A stretch of 18,167 bases of DNA from Actinomyces sp. (GTDB taxonomy: Bacteria; Actinomycetota; Actinomycetes; Actinomycetales; Actinomycetaceae): contig JAHACW010000045.1 of NCBI GenBank assembly GCA_018375675.1, positions 1 to 18,167 of the forward strand, read 5' to 3'. Shown piece by piece: positions 7,401 through 14,205 of the stretch (within the stretch, counting starts at the first letter, position 1; every line of letters starts with the position of its first letter). The position numbers and the translations under genes are program-made. The notes under the pieces were generated by a model. That model saw nothing but the letters and a program-made list of their open reading frames with translations. It was not told the origin of the DNA and searched no databases.

Positions 7401-9443
7401 ACCCACGGCCTCGTTGCGGACGAGCAGGCGCGCTTCCGTTTCTTCGATGATCTGATCCCCGAGCACGTGACCAGCGCGGCGGCGTTCAACCGCTGGTGGA
7501 AGGACGAGCGCCGGGAGCATCCCGATTTGCTGATCTACCCGGCGTCCCTGCTGATGCCGCGCGAGGCGACCTCCGGCGAGGGCTTCCCGGATCATTGGCA
7601 GTGCGGCGAGCTGTCGCTGCCCTTGAGCTACGAGTTTGCGCCGGGCAGCCCGCGCGACGGCGTGTCGATGCGCATCCCGATCGAGGTGCTCGAGCGCGTC
7701 AGCGATGCGGGTACGGACTGGCTGGTGCCCGGCATGCGCGAGGACCTGCTGACCGAGGCGATCCGCGCTCTGCCCAAGGGCGTGCGCCGGCTGCTGGCCC
7801 CCGCGCCGGACGTGGCCGCGTCGGTAGCTCGCTGGATCGAGCAGGCGGGCGACGAGCCGGTCGAGGCCGTGGCGGCGTCAGCGGACGAGTCTGCCAGCAA
7901 AGCCAAGACTGCTGAGTCCGACGAGCCGGACCCACTGAGCCTGGACGCCGCAATGGGCCGACTGGCGGCGTGGGGCGCGACCTCGGGTCGACTCTCGACG
8001 CGCAACTCCCCTGCGAAGGCACCGAAGAAGGCGGCACAGAAGGAGGCCCCTGCGGCGGAATCCACCCAGGGCGCCGAAGCGACCGCGGCGAGCGAGGCGC
8101 CCAAGCCCCGCCCCCTCACCGAGGGCCCCGTCCTGGAGGCCCTCGCCCACGCGGTGCGCGTCCTGCGCGGCGTGGACCTGAGCGAGGCGGACCTTGCGCA
8201 CGCGCGCGCCCACCTGCCCGACCACCTGCGCATGACCTTCGTGGTCACCGACGCGTCGGGTAAGGAACTGGGCGCGGGCAAGGACCTGGCCTACCTGCAG
8301 CGTTCCCTCGCCAGCGACGCGAACAAGGCGGTGCGCACGGCCGTTCGCGCGGCCCTCGAAGAGGCCGGCGAGAAGCAGGCGCGCAGGAACAAGCGCGGGC
8401 GCGGGGCCTCGGAGGAGGCAGCCGCGCGCGGTGGGGAGGATTCCCCCACCCGCACCTCCACCTCAAATGGGGACGCGCAGTCCGCACCCGGGGGCGCGCA
8501 CGCGCCGAAGGACGCCCAGGCCTCGGCCCCCGCGCCGGACCCGGCGTTCCACGCGGACGGCATCACGCAGATGCCGACGCTGCCGCGATCGATCACGCAG
8601 ACCTCGGGCTCAATGACGCTGCGGGCCTTCCCCGCGCTGGTCCCCCAGGGCAGCGCCGCGGCCCCGGCGGCGGGCGTGCGCGTCATGGCCAGCGCCACCG
8701 AGGCGAACCGCGAGCACCGCGCCGGCCTCGCACACCTGTTGCTCGCCCGCGTCGCCCTGGCGACGAACCGCGTGACCACGCGGTGGACGGGCCGCGAGGC
8801 CCTCATGCTGGCGGCCTCCCCCTACGCGGACACGGCGGCCCTGGTCGCGGACGCGCAGCTGGCCTCGGCACTGGCCCTCGTGGACGAGCTGAGCAACCCC
8901 GCGGACGTGCGCGATCCCGAGGCCTTCGAGACGCTCGTGGCGGCCGCGCGCGACGCGCACGAGGACCGCGTCTACCAGATCCTCTCCCACGTCGTGCGGG
9001 CCCTGGAGGCCAGCGCCGAGGCCGACGCCGCCGTGCGCTCCCACCCCCAGGCCTCGCTCGAGGAGACGACGCACGACGTCGCGGCGCACGGGAAGACCCT
9101 GCTCTACGAGGGCTTCGTATCGGCGACGCCCGCCTCCGCGCTGCCGCACCTGGGGCGCTACCTGCGCGCCGGGGCCGTGCGCATCGAGCGCGCCGCCTCC
9201 TCGCCGGGGGCGCTCGCGCGCGACCTGGAGGACATGGACCGCATCCACCAGGCCGAGGCCGAGATCGCCGCCACGCGCGAGGCCCTGGAGCGCCGTCCCT
9301 ACGACGCCCGACGCGACGCCGCCCTCACCCAGGCGCGATGGATGGCCGAGGAGCTGCGCGTATCGATGTTCGCCCAGACCCTGGGCACGCCCAACAAAGT
9401 CTCCATGAAGCGCCTGCTCGGCGTGCTGGCGGGGGCACAGTGA
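4467..9443 (+). CDS. hrpA: HrpA-type DEAH-box ATP-dependent RNA helicase
   Basis: This 1658-residue helicase has Walker A GETGSGKT at residues 118-125, DEAH at 219-222, SAT at 251-253 and QRAGRCGR at 492-499. HA2/OB-type segments and a DUF3418-like C-terminus follow, as in HrpA. HrpA family members remodel RNA and are tied to mRNA processing and rescue of collided ribosomes in E. coli. It is longer than the usual roughly 1300 residues. The extra length comes from an Arg/Gly-rich N-terminal tail (about 1-75), an acidic insert in the helicase core (about 295-345), and two low-complexity Ala/Lys/Pro/Glu inserts (about 1137-1221 and 1301-1368). The start has no Shine-Dalgarno sequence; TAGACT lies nine bases upstream. 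The stop codon overlaps the SprT-like start. Confidence 0.95.
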   Translation: MPDSRPTPSSEPNERGPRSHNAGRRADGRDGGRRRGHKGRGQAGQEGRGRASRDNRDREGRRRPQREHARPFKPFTPEQLAERAAAIPVISFPDLPVSARRDEIASAIRDHQVVIVSGETGSGKTTQLPKICMQLGRGVAGMIGHTQPRRLAARSVADRIADELGQTVGRERGQVVGYQVRFTDEVGPTTLVKLMTDGILLAEIQSDPMLRRYDTLIIDEAHERSLNIDFILGYVARLLPARPDLKVIITSATIDSDRFARHFGTWEGAPGSGRLTEPAPVIEVSGRTYPVEIRYRPLGPTTPSSYTSEASAAQANDPTETVETTEVTESGPMQLVLEDPDDELATLGYGMGEDVDVETAICHAVDELSAEGDGDILVFLPGERDIRDTEAALLDHLKGRGRRAGDDKGARPGDIEILPLYARLTAAEQHRVFEPHRLRRVVLATNVAETSLTVPGIRYVIDPGLARISRYSNKTKVQRLPIEPVSQASANQRAGRCGRVAEGVAIRLFSQADYLSRPRFTEPEILRTSLASVILQMASLGLGAVEDFPFLDAPDRRAVRDGVALLVEIGALAQDRETADAAPASSQYRLTGIGRDLARLPIDPRLGRMLLEAERLGCASEVLVIVAALSIQDVRERPAEHQGTADASHARLADPHSDFITYLNLWRYLAVQARDLSGSAFRRMCRAEFFHYLRWREWRDVVGQLRQMARALGIGVGPVGEPSTGDVVEAAQFGGAQDAAVRAVLAYGQGTASVDADQVHRSLLVGLLSYLGSWDETKRDYEGARGTHFTIWPGSGVSGHPAWVMTAELVETSRLFARTVARIRPEWVEPAARGLLKRSYSEPFWSVAKGAALVRERVTLYGLTLAADREVLLGRLGDLVIDEAVAASRSHAPRAGSLEALAAGLVSASKDPLSSGSFEPRHFEELAAAREGTTARELAREMFIRNALVDGQWRERHGFQRRNEALVEQAREVERRSRTHGLVADEQARFRFFDDLIPEHVTSAAAFNRWWKDERREHPDLLIYPASLLMPREATSGEGFPDHWQCGELSLPLSYEFAPGSPRDGVSMRIPIEVLERVSDAGTDWLVPGMREDLLTEAIRALPKGVRRLLAPAPDVAASVARWIEQAGDEPVEAVAASADESASKAKTAESDEPDPLSLDAAMGRLAAWGATSGRLSTRNSPAKAPKKAAQKEAPAAESTQGAEATAASEAPKPRPLTEGPVLEALAHAVRVLRGVDLSEADLAHARAHLPDHLRMTFVVTDASGKELGAGKDLAYLQRSLASDANKAVRTAVRAALEEAGEKQARRNKRGRGASEEAAARGGEDSPTRTSTSNGDAQSAPGGAHAPKDAQASAPAPDPAFHADGITQMPTLPRSITQTSGSMTLRAFPALVPQGSAAAPAAGVRVMASATEANREHRAGLAHLLLARVALATNRVTTRWTGREALMLAASPYADTAALVADAQLASALALVDELSNPADVRDPEAFETLVAAARDAHEDRVYQILSHVVRALEASAEADAAVRSHPQASLEETTHDVAAHGKTLLYEGFVSATPASALPHLGRYLRAGAVRIERAASSPGALARDLEDMDRIHQAEAEIAATREALERRPYDARRDAALTQARWMAEELRVSMFAQTLGTPNKVSMKRLLGVLAGAQ

Positions 9444-9946
9444 AGCGCGAGGATGCTCGCACCCTCGCGCGCTCCCTCATGGACGCCGCTGGACTGACCG
9501 ACTGGCGTTTCCGCTTCGACCACGCCAAGCGCCGGGCGGGCGCGTGCACACATACCTCGCGCACGATCAGCCTGTCCGGGCCGCTCACCGACCTGTACGA
9601 CGCGGAGACGATCCGGGGCGTGATCCTGCACGAGATCGCCCACGCCCTCGTCGGACCGGCCCACGGGCACAATGCCGCGTGGAAGCGGGCCGCACGCGCC
9701 CTCGGCGCCCCGGATTCCGCGCGGCTGCCCTCGTCCCTTCCCTCCCCGGACGCGCCCTGGGTGGGCACGTGCCCGCGCTGCGGGGCCACCCGCCGCCTGT
9801 ACCGGGCGCCGCGCCGCGTCTCCTCGTGCGGGGTGTGCTCGCGCGCCTTCAACCCGGCGCTGATCCTCACGTGGGAGCACCGAGGAAAGGCCGCCTCGCC
9901 CGGGCGCGCCTACGAGCGCGAGCTCGCCTCGATCCGCCGCCGTTAG
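9440..9946 (+). CDS. SprT-like zinc metalloprotease with zinc ribbon
   Basis: This 168-residue protein has the metalloprotease motif HEIAH at residues 64-68, with further histidines at 75 and 77 (GPAHGHNAAW) that could supply the third zinc ligand. A C-terminal zinc ribbon follows (Cys111, Cys114, Cys130, Cys133). This is the SprT/Spartan-like architecture. Eukaryotic Spartan degrades DNA-protein crosslinks, while bacterial SprT roles are poorly defined. The start is the GTG at 9440 inside GTGA, overlapping the hrpA stop codon by four bases, with GGGGG just upstream. Coupling to hrpA is therefore likely. The reading frame stays open far upstream inside hrpA, but that part is a shadow. Confidence 0.88.
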   Translation: MKREDARTLARSLMDAAGLTDWRFRFDHAKRRAGACTHTSRTISLSGPLTDLYDAETIRGVILHEIAHALVGPAHGHNAAWKRAARALGAPDSARLPSSLPSPDAPWVGTCPRCGATRRLYRAPRRVSSCGVCSRAFNPALILTWEHRGKAASPGRAYERELASIRRR

Positions 9947-10078
9947 CGTTACCGACGCCGACGGAGTGCGCGCGCGGCGTGCGTCTGCCCACGTCACAGT
10001 TTTGCAACCCGGGCGGGCGCGCACACACCCACCCGACGGCGATACCCTTGATTCCAACACCCCCGAGAGAAGGAAGCC

Positions 10079-10612
10079 ATGGGTACCACCGCCAGCCCCG
10101 ACGCCACCACCGCTCCCGACCGCGAGGTCCTCACCTGGGAGGGCTTTGGCGACGCGTCCCGTGAGCTCACTCAGCAGATCGTCGACTCCGGCTGGATCCC
10201 GGACCTGATCGTCGCCATCGCGCGCGGCGGCCTCATCCCGGCTGGCGCCATCGCCTACGCGATGGACGTCAAGGCCATCGGCACCATGAACGTCGAGTTC
10301 TACTCCGGCATCGGCGAAACCCTCGAGGAGCCCCAGCTGCTTCCCCCACTCATGGACGTCTCCGCGATGGACGGCAAGCGCGTCCTCGTCGTCGACGACG
10401 TCGCCGACTCCGGCAAGACCCTCAAGATGGTCATGGACCTCATCGACGAGCACGGCCTCTCTCTCGACGGCTCCGCCGCCGTGCGTGTCGAGGCCCGCAG
10501 CGTGGTCATCTACAAGAAGCCCGTGTCCATCATCGAACCCGACTACGTGTGGGCGTACACCGACAAGTGGATCAACTTCCCCTGGTCGACGCTGCCCGTC
10601 ATCAAGCCGTGA
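10079..10612 (+). CDS. Phosphoribosyltransferase family protein
   Basis: This 177-residue type I phosphoribosyltransferase has the PRPP-binding loop VVDDVADSGKT at residues 104-114 and the early PPi-loop-like segment VAIARGGLIPAG. The family transfers a base onto PRPP in salvage or synthesis of purines and pyrimidines. The short length and hood sequence resemble xanthine/hypoxanthine-guanine-type enzymes, but the base specificity cannot be assigned. The start is secure: GAGAGAAGGA lies just upstream of the ATG, the same decamer that precedes the YtxH-like gene. The stop overlaps the next start (GTGA), so the downstream kinase is probably coupled to it. Confidence 0.9.
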   Translation: MGTTASPDATTAPDREVLTWEGFGDASRELTQQIVDSGWIPDLIVAIARGGLIPAGAIAYAMDVKAIGTMNVEFYSGIGETLEEPQLLPPLMDVSAMDGKRVLVVDDVADSGKTLKMVMDLIDEHGLSLDGSAAVRVEARSVVIYKKPVSIIEPDYVWAYTDKWINFPWSTLPVIKP

Positions 10613-11295
10613 CTTCCCTACGGGCGGGCTCGGGACGGCAGGCGGCCGCCTCTCCTGAGCGCGCCCAGACCCCGTCCATCACTAGGCGCATCGTCGAGGC
10701 CGTGGCCGAGCGCGCACGCATCGGTGACCCCGTGCGTGTGCTGGGCCTGACCGGTCCTCCCGGGACCGGCAAGACGACGATCGCCGCCGAGCTGGCTCGC
10801 GCCTTGCCCGAGGCCGGCATCCCCGTTGCGGGCCTGGCGCCCATGGATGGCTTCCACATGTCCAACGCGGTGCTGGCCGCACGCGGGATCGCGGACCACA
10901 AGGGAGCACCCGACACCTTCGACGTGGGCGGATACGTGGCTCTCCTGGGGCGCGTGCGCCGCGCGGACGGCGTGGTCCTCGCCCCCGACTATCGGCGCGA
11001 CCTGCACGAGCCCGTCGCCGCCTCCCTGCCCGTCGAGGTCGACGGCGTCGTCATCACGGAGGGCAACTACCTGGGACTCGAGCTGCCCGGCTGGGCGGAC
11101 GTGCGCGGCCTCATCGACCTGCTCATCTTTATTGACACGCCTTTCGAGGAGCTCGCGTCGCGCCTGATCGACCGGCACATGAGCTTTGGCCGCGACCGCG
11201 CGGACGCCGCGCACTGGGTGCGTACGGTCGACGCGGCGAACATGGCCCTCGTCGATCGTACGAAGGAGCGCGCGGACCTGGTCCTCTCGCTGTAG
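10609..11295 (+). CDS. P-loop nucleoside/nucleotide kinase family protein
   Basis: This 228-residue protein carries a Walker A GPPGTGKT at residues 49-56 followed by APMDGFHMSN. That segment is typical of the uridine kinase/pantothenate kinase-like group (phosphoribulokinase/uridine kinase superfamily). The later FIDTPFEELASRLIDRH resembles the lid region that contacts phosphates. Family members phosphorylate nucleosides, pantothenate or sugars; the substrate here is not determinable. The GTG at 10609 overlaps the upstream stop, so I prefer it to the ATG at 10549 inside the previous gene. Coupling with a phosphoribosyltransferase suggests nucleobase or nucleoside salvage (inference). Confidence 0.88.
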   Translation: MTSLRAGSGRQAAASPERAQTPSITRRIVEAVAERARIGDPVRVLGLTGPPGTGKTTIAAELARALPEAGIPVAGLAPMDGFHMSNAVLAARGIADHKGAPDTFDVGGYVALLGRVRRADGVVLAPDYRRDLHEPVAASLPVEVDGVVITEGNYLGLELPGWADVRGLIDLLIFIDTPFEELASRLIDRHMSFGRDRADAAHWVRTVDAANMALVDRTKERADLVLSL

Positions 11296-11311
11296 GCGCG
11301 CGACCAAGCTA

Positions 11312-11358
11312 TCGCATCCGTTTTCATACATGCAGCCAACAAGTCGCATGCATTTTCA
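11312..11358 (+). promoter_or_regulatory. Direct repeat upstream of the DipZ-like gene
   Basis: Two 15-bp boxes, TCGCATCCGTTTTCA (11312-11326) and TCGCATGCATTTTCA (11344-11358), match at 13 of 15 positions. Their starts are 32 bases apart, about three helical turns. They lie in an unusually AT-rich 87-bp gap before the gene. This could be an operator for a dimeric regulator, or part of the promoter. No convincing -35/-10 pair could be assigned. Confidence 0.4.
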
Positions 11359-11382
11359 ACTACTTCCAAGTAAGGTGAACCT

Positions 11383-12711
11383 ATGTTCCTCTTACTAGGC
11401 CTTCTTGGTGGCTTCATCACGGGCATCTCCCCGTGCATCCTTCCCGTCCTGCCCGCGCTCTTCCTGGGCGCCGCTGGCTCCCGCGCCTCGAACGAGGCAT
11501 CCCGGTCCTCCGAGGGCGAAAAGGCGGGCGTGGACCCGTCTCTCTTCCGCGTCGCCCCGGGCGTGAACCTGGGCGGTGAAGTGCCAAAGAAGGCAGCCGT
11601 GAAGGCCGACGGCAGCGACTCGGTGACGCGGCGCCCCGTGCTCATCGTCCTGGGCCTCGTCACCTCGTTCATGATCATCACGGTCGCGGGTTCGGCGCTG
11701 CTGAGCCTGCTGCACCTGCCGCAGGCCGTGATCCGATGGACGGGCATCATCCTGCTGCTGGCCGTGGGTATCGGCATGATCGTCCCGAAGATCATGGAGG
11801 TGCTCGAGCGCCCCTTCGCCCGCCTGGCACCTCGTACGACGGGCGACAGCGCAGGCTTCGGCCTCGGCCTCGTCCTGGGCGCGGCGTTCGTGCCGTGCGC
11901 GGGTCCTGTGCTGACCTCGATCATCGTGGCCTCGAGCTCCGGGCAGATCACGTGGCACATCATCGGCCTGGCCATCTCCTTCGCGATCGGCGTGTCGATC
12001 CCGCTGATGATCGTCGCGATCGCCGGTTCGGGCGTCGCGGCCCGCTTCCTGAAGACCCGCCAGCGCCCCCTGCGCATCGCCGCGGGCGTCGCCATGATCG
12101 CGCTCGCGCTGGGTATCGCGACGGACGCCCCGATGGCGCTGCAGCGCATGATCCCCGACTACACGGCCTCGCTCGAGGCCAGCACTGAAGGCGCCTGTGA
12201 GGACGGCACGTGCGAGCCCGAGAAGGAGGTCGAGGCGAGCACCGACTTCGCGCAGTGCGCACGAGGCGGCGCGAAGGATTGCGGCGTCATGCCGACGATC
12301 CAGGCCTCGGAGTGGCTCAACTCCCTGGGCCAGCCCTCCGGCACGGTGACGCTCGTGGACTTCTGGTCGAGCTCGTGCACGAACTGCCAGCGCGAGATCC
12401 CCGAACTCGAGGCCATCTACGAGAAGTACAAGGACTACGGCCTGGTCGTGGTGGGCGTGCACTCACCCCAGCAGGCCTACGAGCGTGACGCCTCGGTCGT
12501 GAACGCGTCGATCGAGAAGCTGGGCATCACCTACCCGGTCGCCCTGGATCCCGACCTCGAGGCCTTCAAGGCTTACGGCGCGACGGCGTGGCCGACGCAC
12601 TTCATCGCGGGCACGGACGGCAAGCTGGTCGCGATGGGCCGCGGCACGAAGGGCGTCGAGGAGCAGATTCGCACCCTCCTCACCGAGGCGGGAGCATCCC
12701 TACCGGACTGA
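11383..12711 (+). CDS. DipZ-like CcdA/thioredoxin fusion protein
   Basis: This 442-residue protein begins with a CcdA/DsbD-type membrane domain. It has the motif ISPCILPVLP (Cys18) in the first helix and AAFVPCAGPVL (Cys172) in a later one, the cysteine pair that carries electrons across the membrane. After the last helix, near residue 265, a linker leads to a TlpA/thioredoxin-like domain with active site CTNC at 332-335. Such fusions pass reducing power to extracytoplasmic thiols. Mycobacterial DipZ is longer, with an extra C-terminal domain that is missing here. A hydrophilic stretch (about 30-80) separates the first two helices. The linker has four more cysteines. AAGGTG five bases before the ATG sets the start. 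No cytochrome c genes are nearby. Confidence 0.88.
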   Translation: MFLLLGLLGGFITGISPCILPVLPALFLGAAGSRASNEASRSSEGEKAGVDPSLFRVAPGVNLGGEVPKKAAVKADGSDSVTRRPVLIVLGLVTSFMIITVAGSALLSLLHLPQAVIRWTGIILLLAVGIGMIVPKIMEVLERPFARLAPRTTGDSAGFGLGLVLGAAFVPCAGPVLTSIIVASSSGQITWHIIGLAISFAIGVSIPLMIVAIAGSGVAARFLKTRQRPLRIAAGVAMIALALGIATDAPMALQRMIPDYTASLEASTEGACEDGTCEPEKEVEASTDFAQCARGGAKDCGVMPTIQASEWLNSLGQPSGTVTLVDFWSSSCTNCQREIPELEAIYEKYKDYGLVVVGVHSPQQAYERDASVVNASIEKLGITYPVALDPDLEAFKAYGATAWPTHFIAGTDGKLVAMGRGTKGVEEQIRTLLTEAGASLPD

Positions 12712-12740
12712 GGCACCGCGCAGGCCTCCATACACGCAGC

Positions 12741-12766
12741 GAGCGGCTACCGCGAGGTGGCCGCTC
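12741..12766. terminator. Bidirectional stem-loop between converging genes
   Basis: GAGCGGCTACC (12741-12751) pairs with GGTGGCCGCTC (12756-12766) across a GCGA tetraloop, with one wobble pair and further pairing outside. It lies between the stops of the DipZ-like gene (plus) and the phosphatase gene (minus), which converge. No clear T-run flanks it. The position and stability make a shared terminator likely. Confidence 0.75.
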
Positions 12767-12795
12767 GTCTGCATAAACGTCGGTTCACCGCGCGC

Positions 12796-13302
12796 CTAGC
12801 GCACGAGGGCGAGGATCTGCGGGGTGACTCGCTCAATGACCTCGAGGGTGTCCAGGAAGTCCTGGTGGCCGCCGTACCACGGGTCGGGCACGTCGCCGCT
12901 GCCCTCGGGGTCGAGGTCGCGGTACAGGCAGATGCGCGGCCCCTGCCCCAGGTCGGCGGCAGACGCGGGCGCACCCTCGTGCTCAACCCCCACGCGCTCG
13001 GCGAGGCGCTCGAGAACGCTCAGGTGGCGCAAGGTCATGGCCAGGATGAGGTCCCACTCCCCCAGCTCGCCGGCGCGGATCTGGCGCGCGCGGTGGTCGG
13101 GCACGGCGTACCCGGCGTCGCGCAGCACGCGGGCGGCGCGGCGGTCGATCGGGTTTCCCTGTTCCTCGTCGGAGACGCCGGCGCTATCGACGACGACATC
13201 CACGCCGGCGCGCGCGGCGGCCTGTTCGAGGATCGCGTGGGCCATCGTGGACCGGCAGATGTTGCCGGTGCACACCATGAGGATGCGGGCGGGGCGGGTC
13301 AT
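12796..13302 (-). CDS. Low-molecular-weight protein tyrosine phosphatase
   Basis: This 168-residue protein has the C-x5-R phosphate-binding loop CTGNICRS at residues 11-18, with nucleophile Cys11 and Arg17, and the general-acid segment DPWYGG at Asp140. These place it in the LMW-PTP family, which dephosphorylates tyrosines and some small phospho-compounds. The usual proline after the loop serine is a threonine here. The start ATG has only a weak GGA upstream. It follows the nucleosidase gene with a 43-base gap and is probably co-transcribed with it. A role in signalling is inferred from the family. Confidence 0.92.
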   Translation of the reverse strand: MTRPARILMVCTGNICRSTMAHAILEQAAARAGVDVVVDSAGVSDEEQGNPIDRRAARVLRDAGYAVPDHRARQIRAGELGEWDLILAMTLRHLSVLERLAERVGVEHEGAPASAADLGQGPRICLYRDLDPEGSGDVPDPWYGGHQDFLDTLEVIERVTPQILALVR

Positions 13303-13345
13303 GATCGTTTCCGTTCGTTCGGGGCGACGAGGCCGGGGCGGGCGC

Positions 13346-14098
13346 TCAGAGCAGCGTCAGGTAGGCGCGCACGGCCTGGGCGCTGTGGGCGGCGGCGCGG
13401 GCGCCGTCCATGTGGAAGGCCTGGTCGGCGGTGGGGCCACACAGGTCGGAGACGGCTCGCAACGAGATCCAGTCGACGTCGGAGGACCAGCAGACCTGGG
13501 CCATCGCACAGGTCTCCATGTCGGTGCCGATGGCGTCGGGGAAGCGCTCGCGCATGGGGCCGACGTTGGCTTCGGTGCAGAAGGAGTCGGAGGAGACGAT
13601 GCGCCCGCGGCGCACGGGGTGGTCGATGAGGCCGCGCAGGAGGGGCAGGCGTTCTTCGGCGGCTTCGGAGGTGGTGTAGTCGACGGGCATCTGGGGGACC
13701 TGGCCCATGGCGTAGCCGAAGGCGGTCGCGTCGGCCTGCCCGTAGATGGCGCGGGTGCCGGCGGCGATGTCGCCGACGTTGATGTCGCGCGCGAGGCCGC
13801 CGGTGGTGCCGGCCGCGATGACGATGGGCGCCTCGACGAGGGTGAGGGCACGCGCGGTCGCGGACGCGGCGTTAGCCAGGCCGATGCCGGAGGTGACGAC
13901 CAGGACGGTGCGTCCGTCGAGGATGCCGAGCACGAAGCGCTGGGTCTTGTGGCTGCCCGCGAGGATGGCCTGGGGGGTCTCATCGTCGCCGATGGGCGCA
14001 AGTTCGTGCAGGAGGGGCGCGGCCTCCATGTCCATGGCGGCTTGGATGATGGCGTCGACGCGGATGCGCTCGGGGAAGCTGAGGTTCATGGTTCCCAT
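13346..14098 (-). CDS. 5'-methylthioadenosine/S-adenosylhomocysteine nucleosidase-like protein
   Basis: This 250-residue protein belongs to the PNP/UDP nucleosidase superfamily. It has the early AAMDMEAAPL segment (Glu25), TSGIGLANAA, the AGTTGGL nucleoside-phosphate loop region, DMETCAMAQVC (Glu195), and the SD pair near the end (Asp218, AVSDLCG). This is the MtnN-type arrangement of catalytic residues; such enzymes release adenine from methylthioadenosine and S-adenosylhomocysteine. Futalosine hydrolase is a related alternative. The start is uncertain: ATG at 14098 or ATG at 14089, the latter with GGGA close upstream. A 107-base gap follows the surface-protein gene on the same strand. Confidence 0.85.
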   Translation of the reverse strand: MGTMNLSFPERIRVDAIIQAAMDMEAAPLLHELAPIGDDETPQAILAGSHKTQRFVLGILDGRTVLVVTSGIGLANAASATARALTLVEAPIVIAAGTTGGLARDINVGDIAAGTRAIYGQADATAFGYAMGQVPQMPVDYTTSEAAEERLPLLRGLIDHPVRRGRIVSSDSFCTEANVGPMRERFPDAIGTDMETCAMAQVCWSSDVDWISLRAVSDLCGPTADQAFHMDGARAAAHSAQAVRAYLTLL

Positions 14099-14205
14099 CG
14101 TAGGGGACGAGGCCCGCCACGGTCGCGCTCGCCTCGCACGGTGACAGCACACAGGGGCACGCCACAGGGGACGTGAAGCGGGTCCGAGCCCCGGCCTCGT
14201 GCCTG

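Noticed and set aside
4704..7595. A 963-codon open frame on the minus strand inside hrpA
   Set aside because: It is a shadow of the GC-rich hrpA gene, is dominated by Arg/Ala/His codons, and has no recognisable motifs; the plus-strand frame has all helicase motifs.
9955..9980. Terminator after the SprT-like gene
   Set aside because: ACGCCG and CGGCGT can pair, but the stem is only six bases with a 14-base loop and no T-run, and such matches are common at this GC content.
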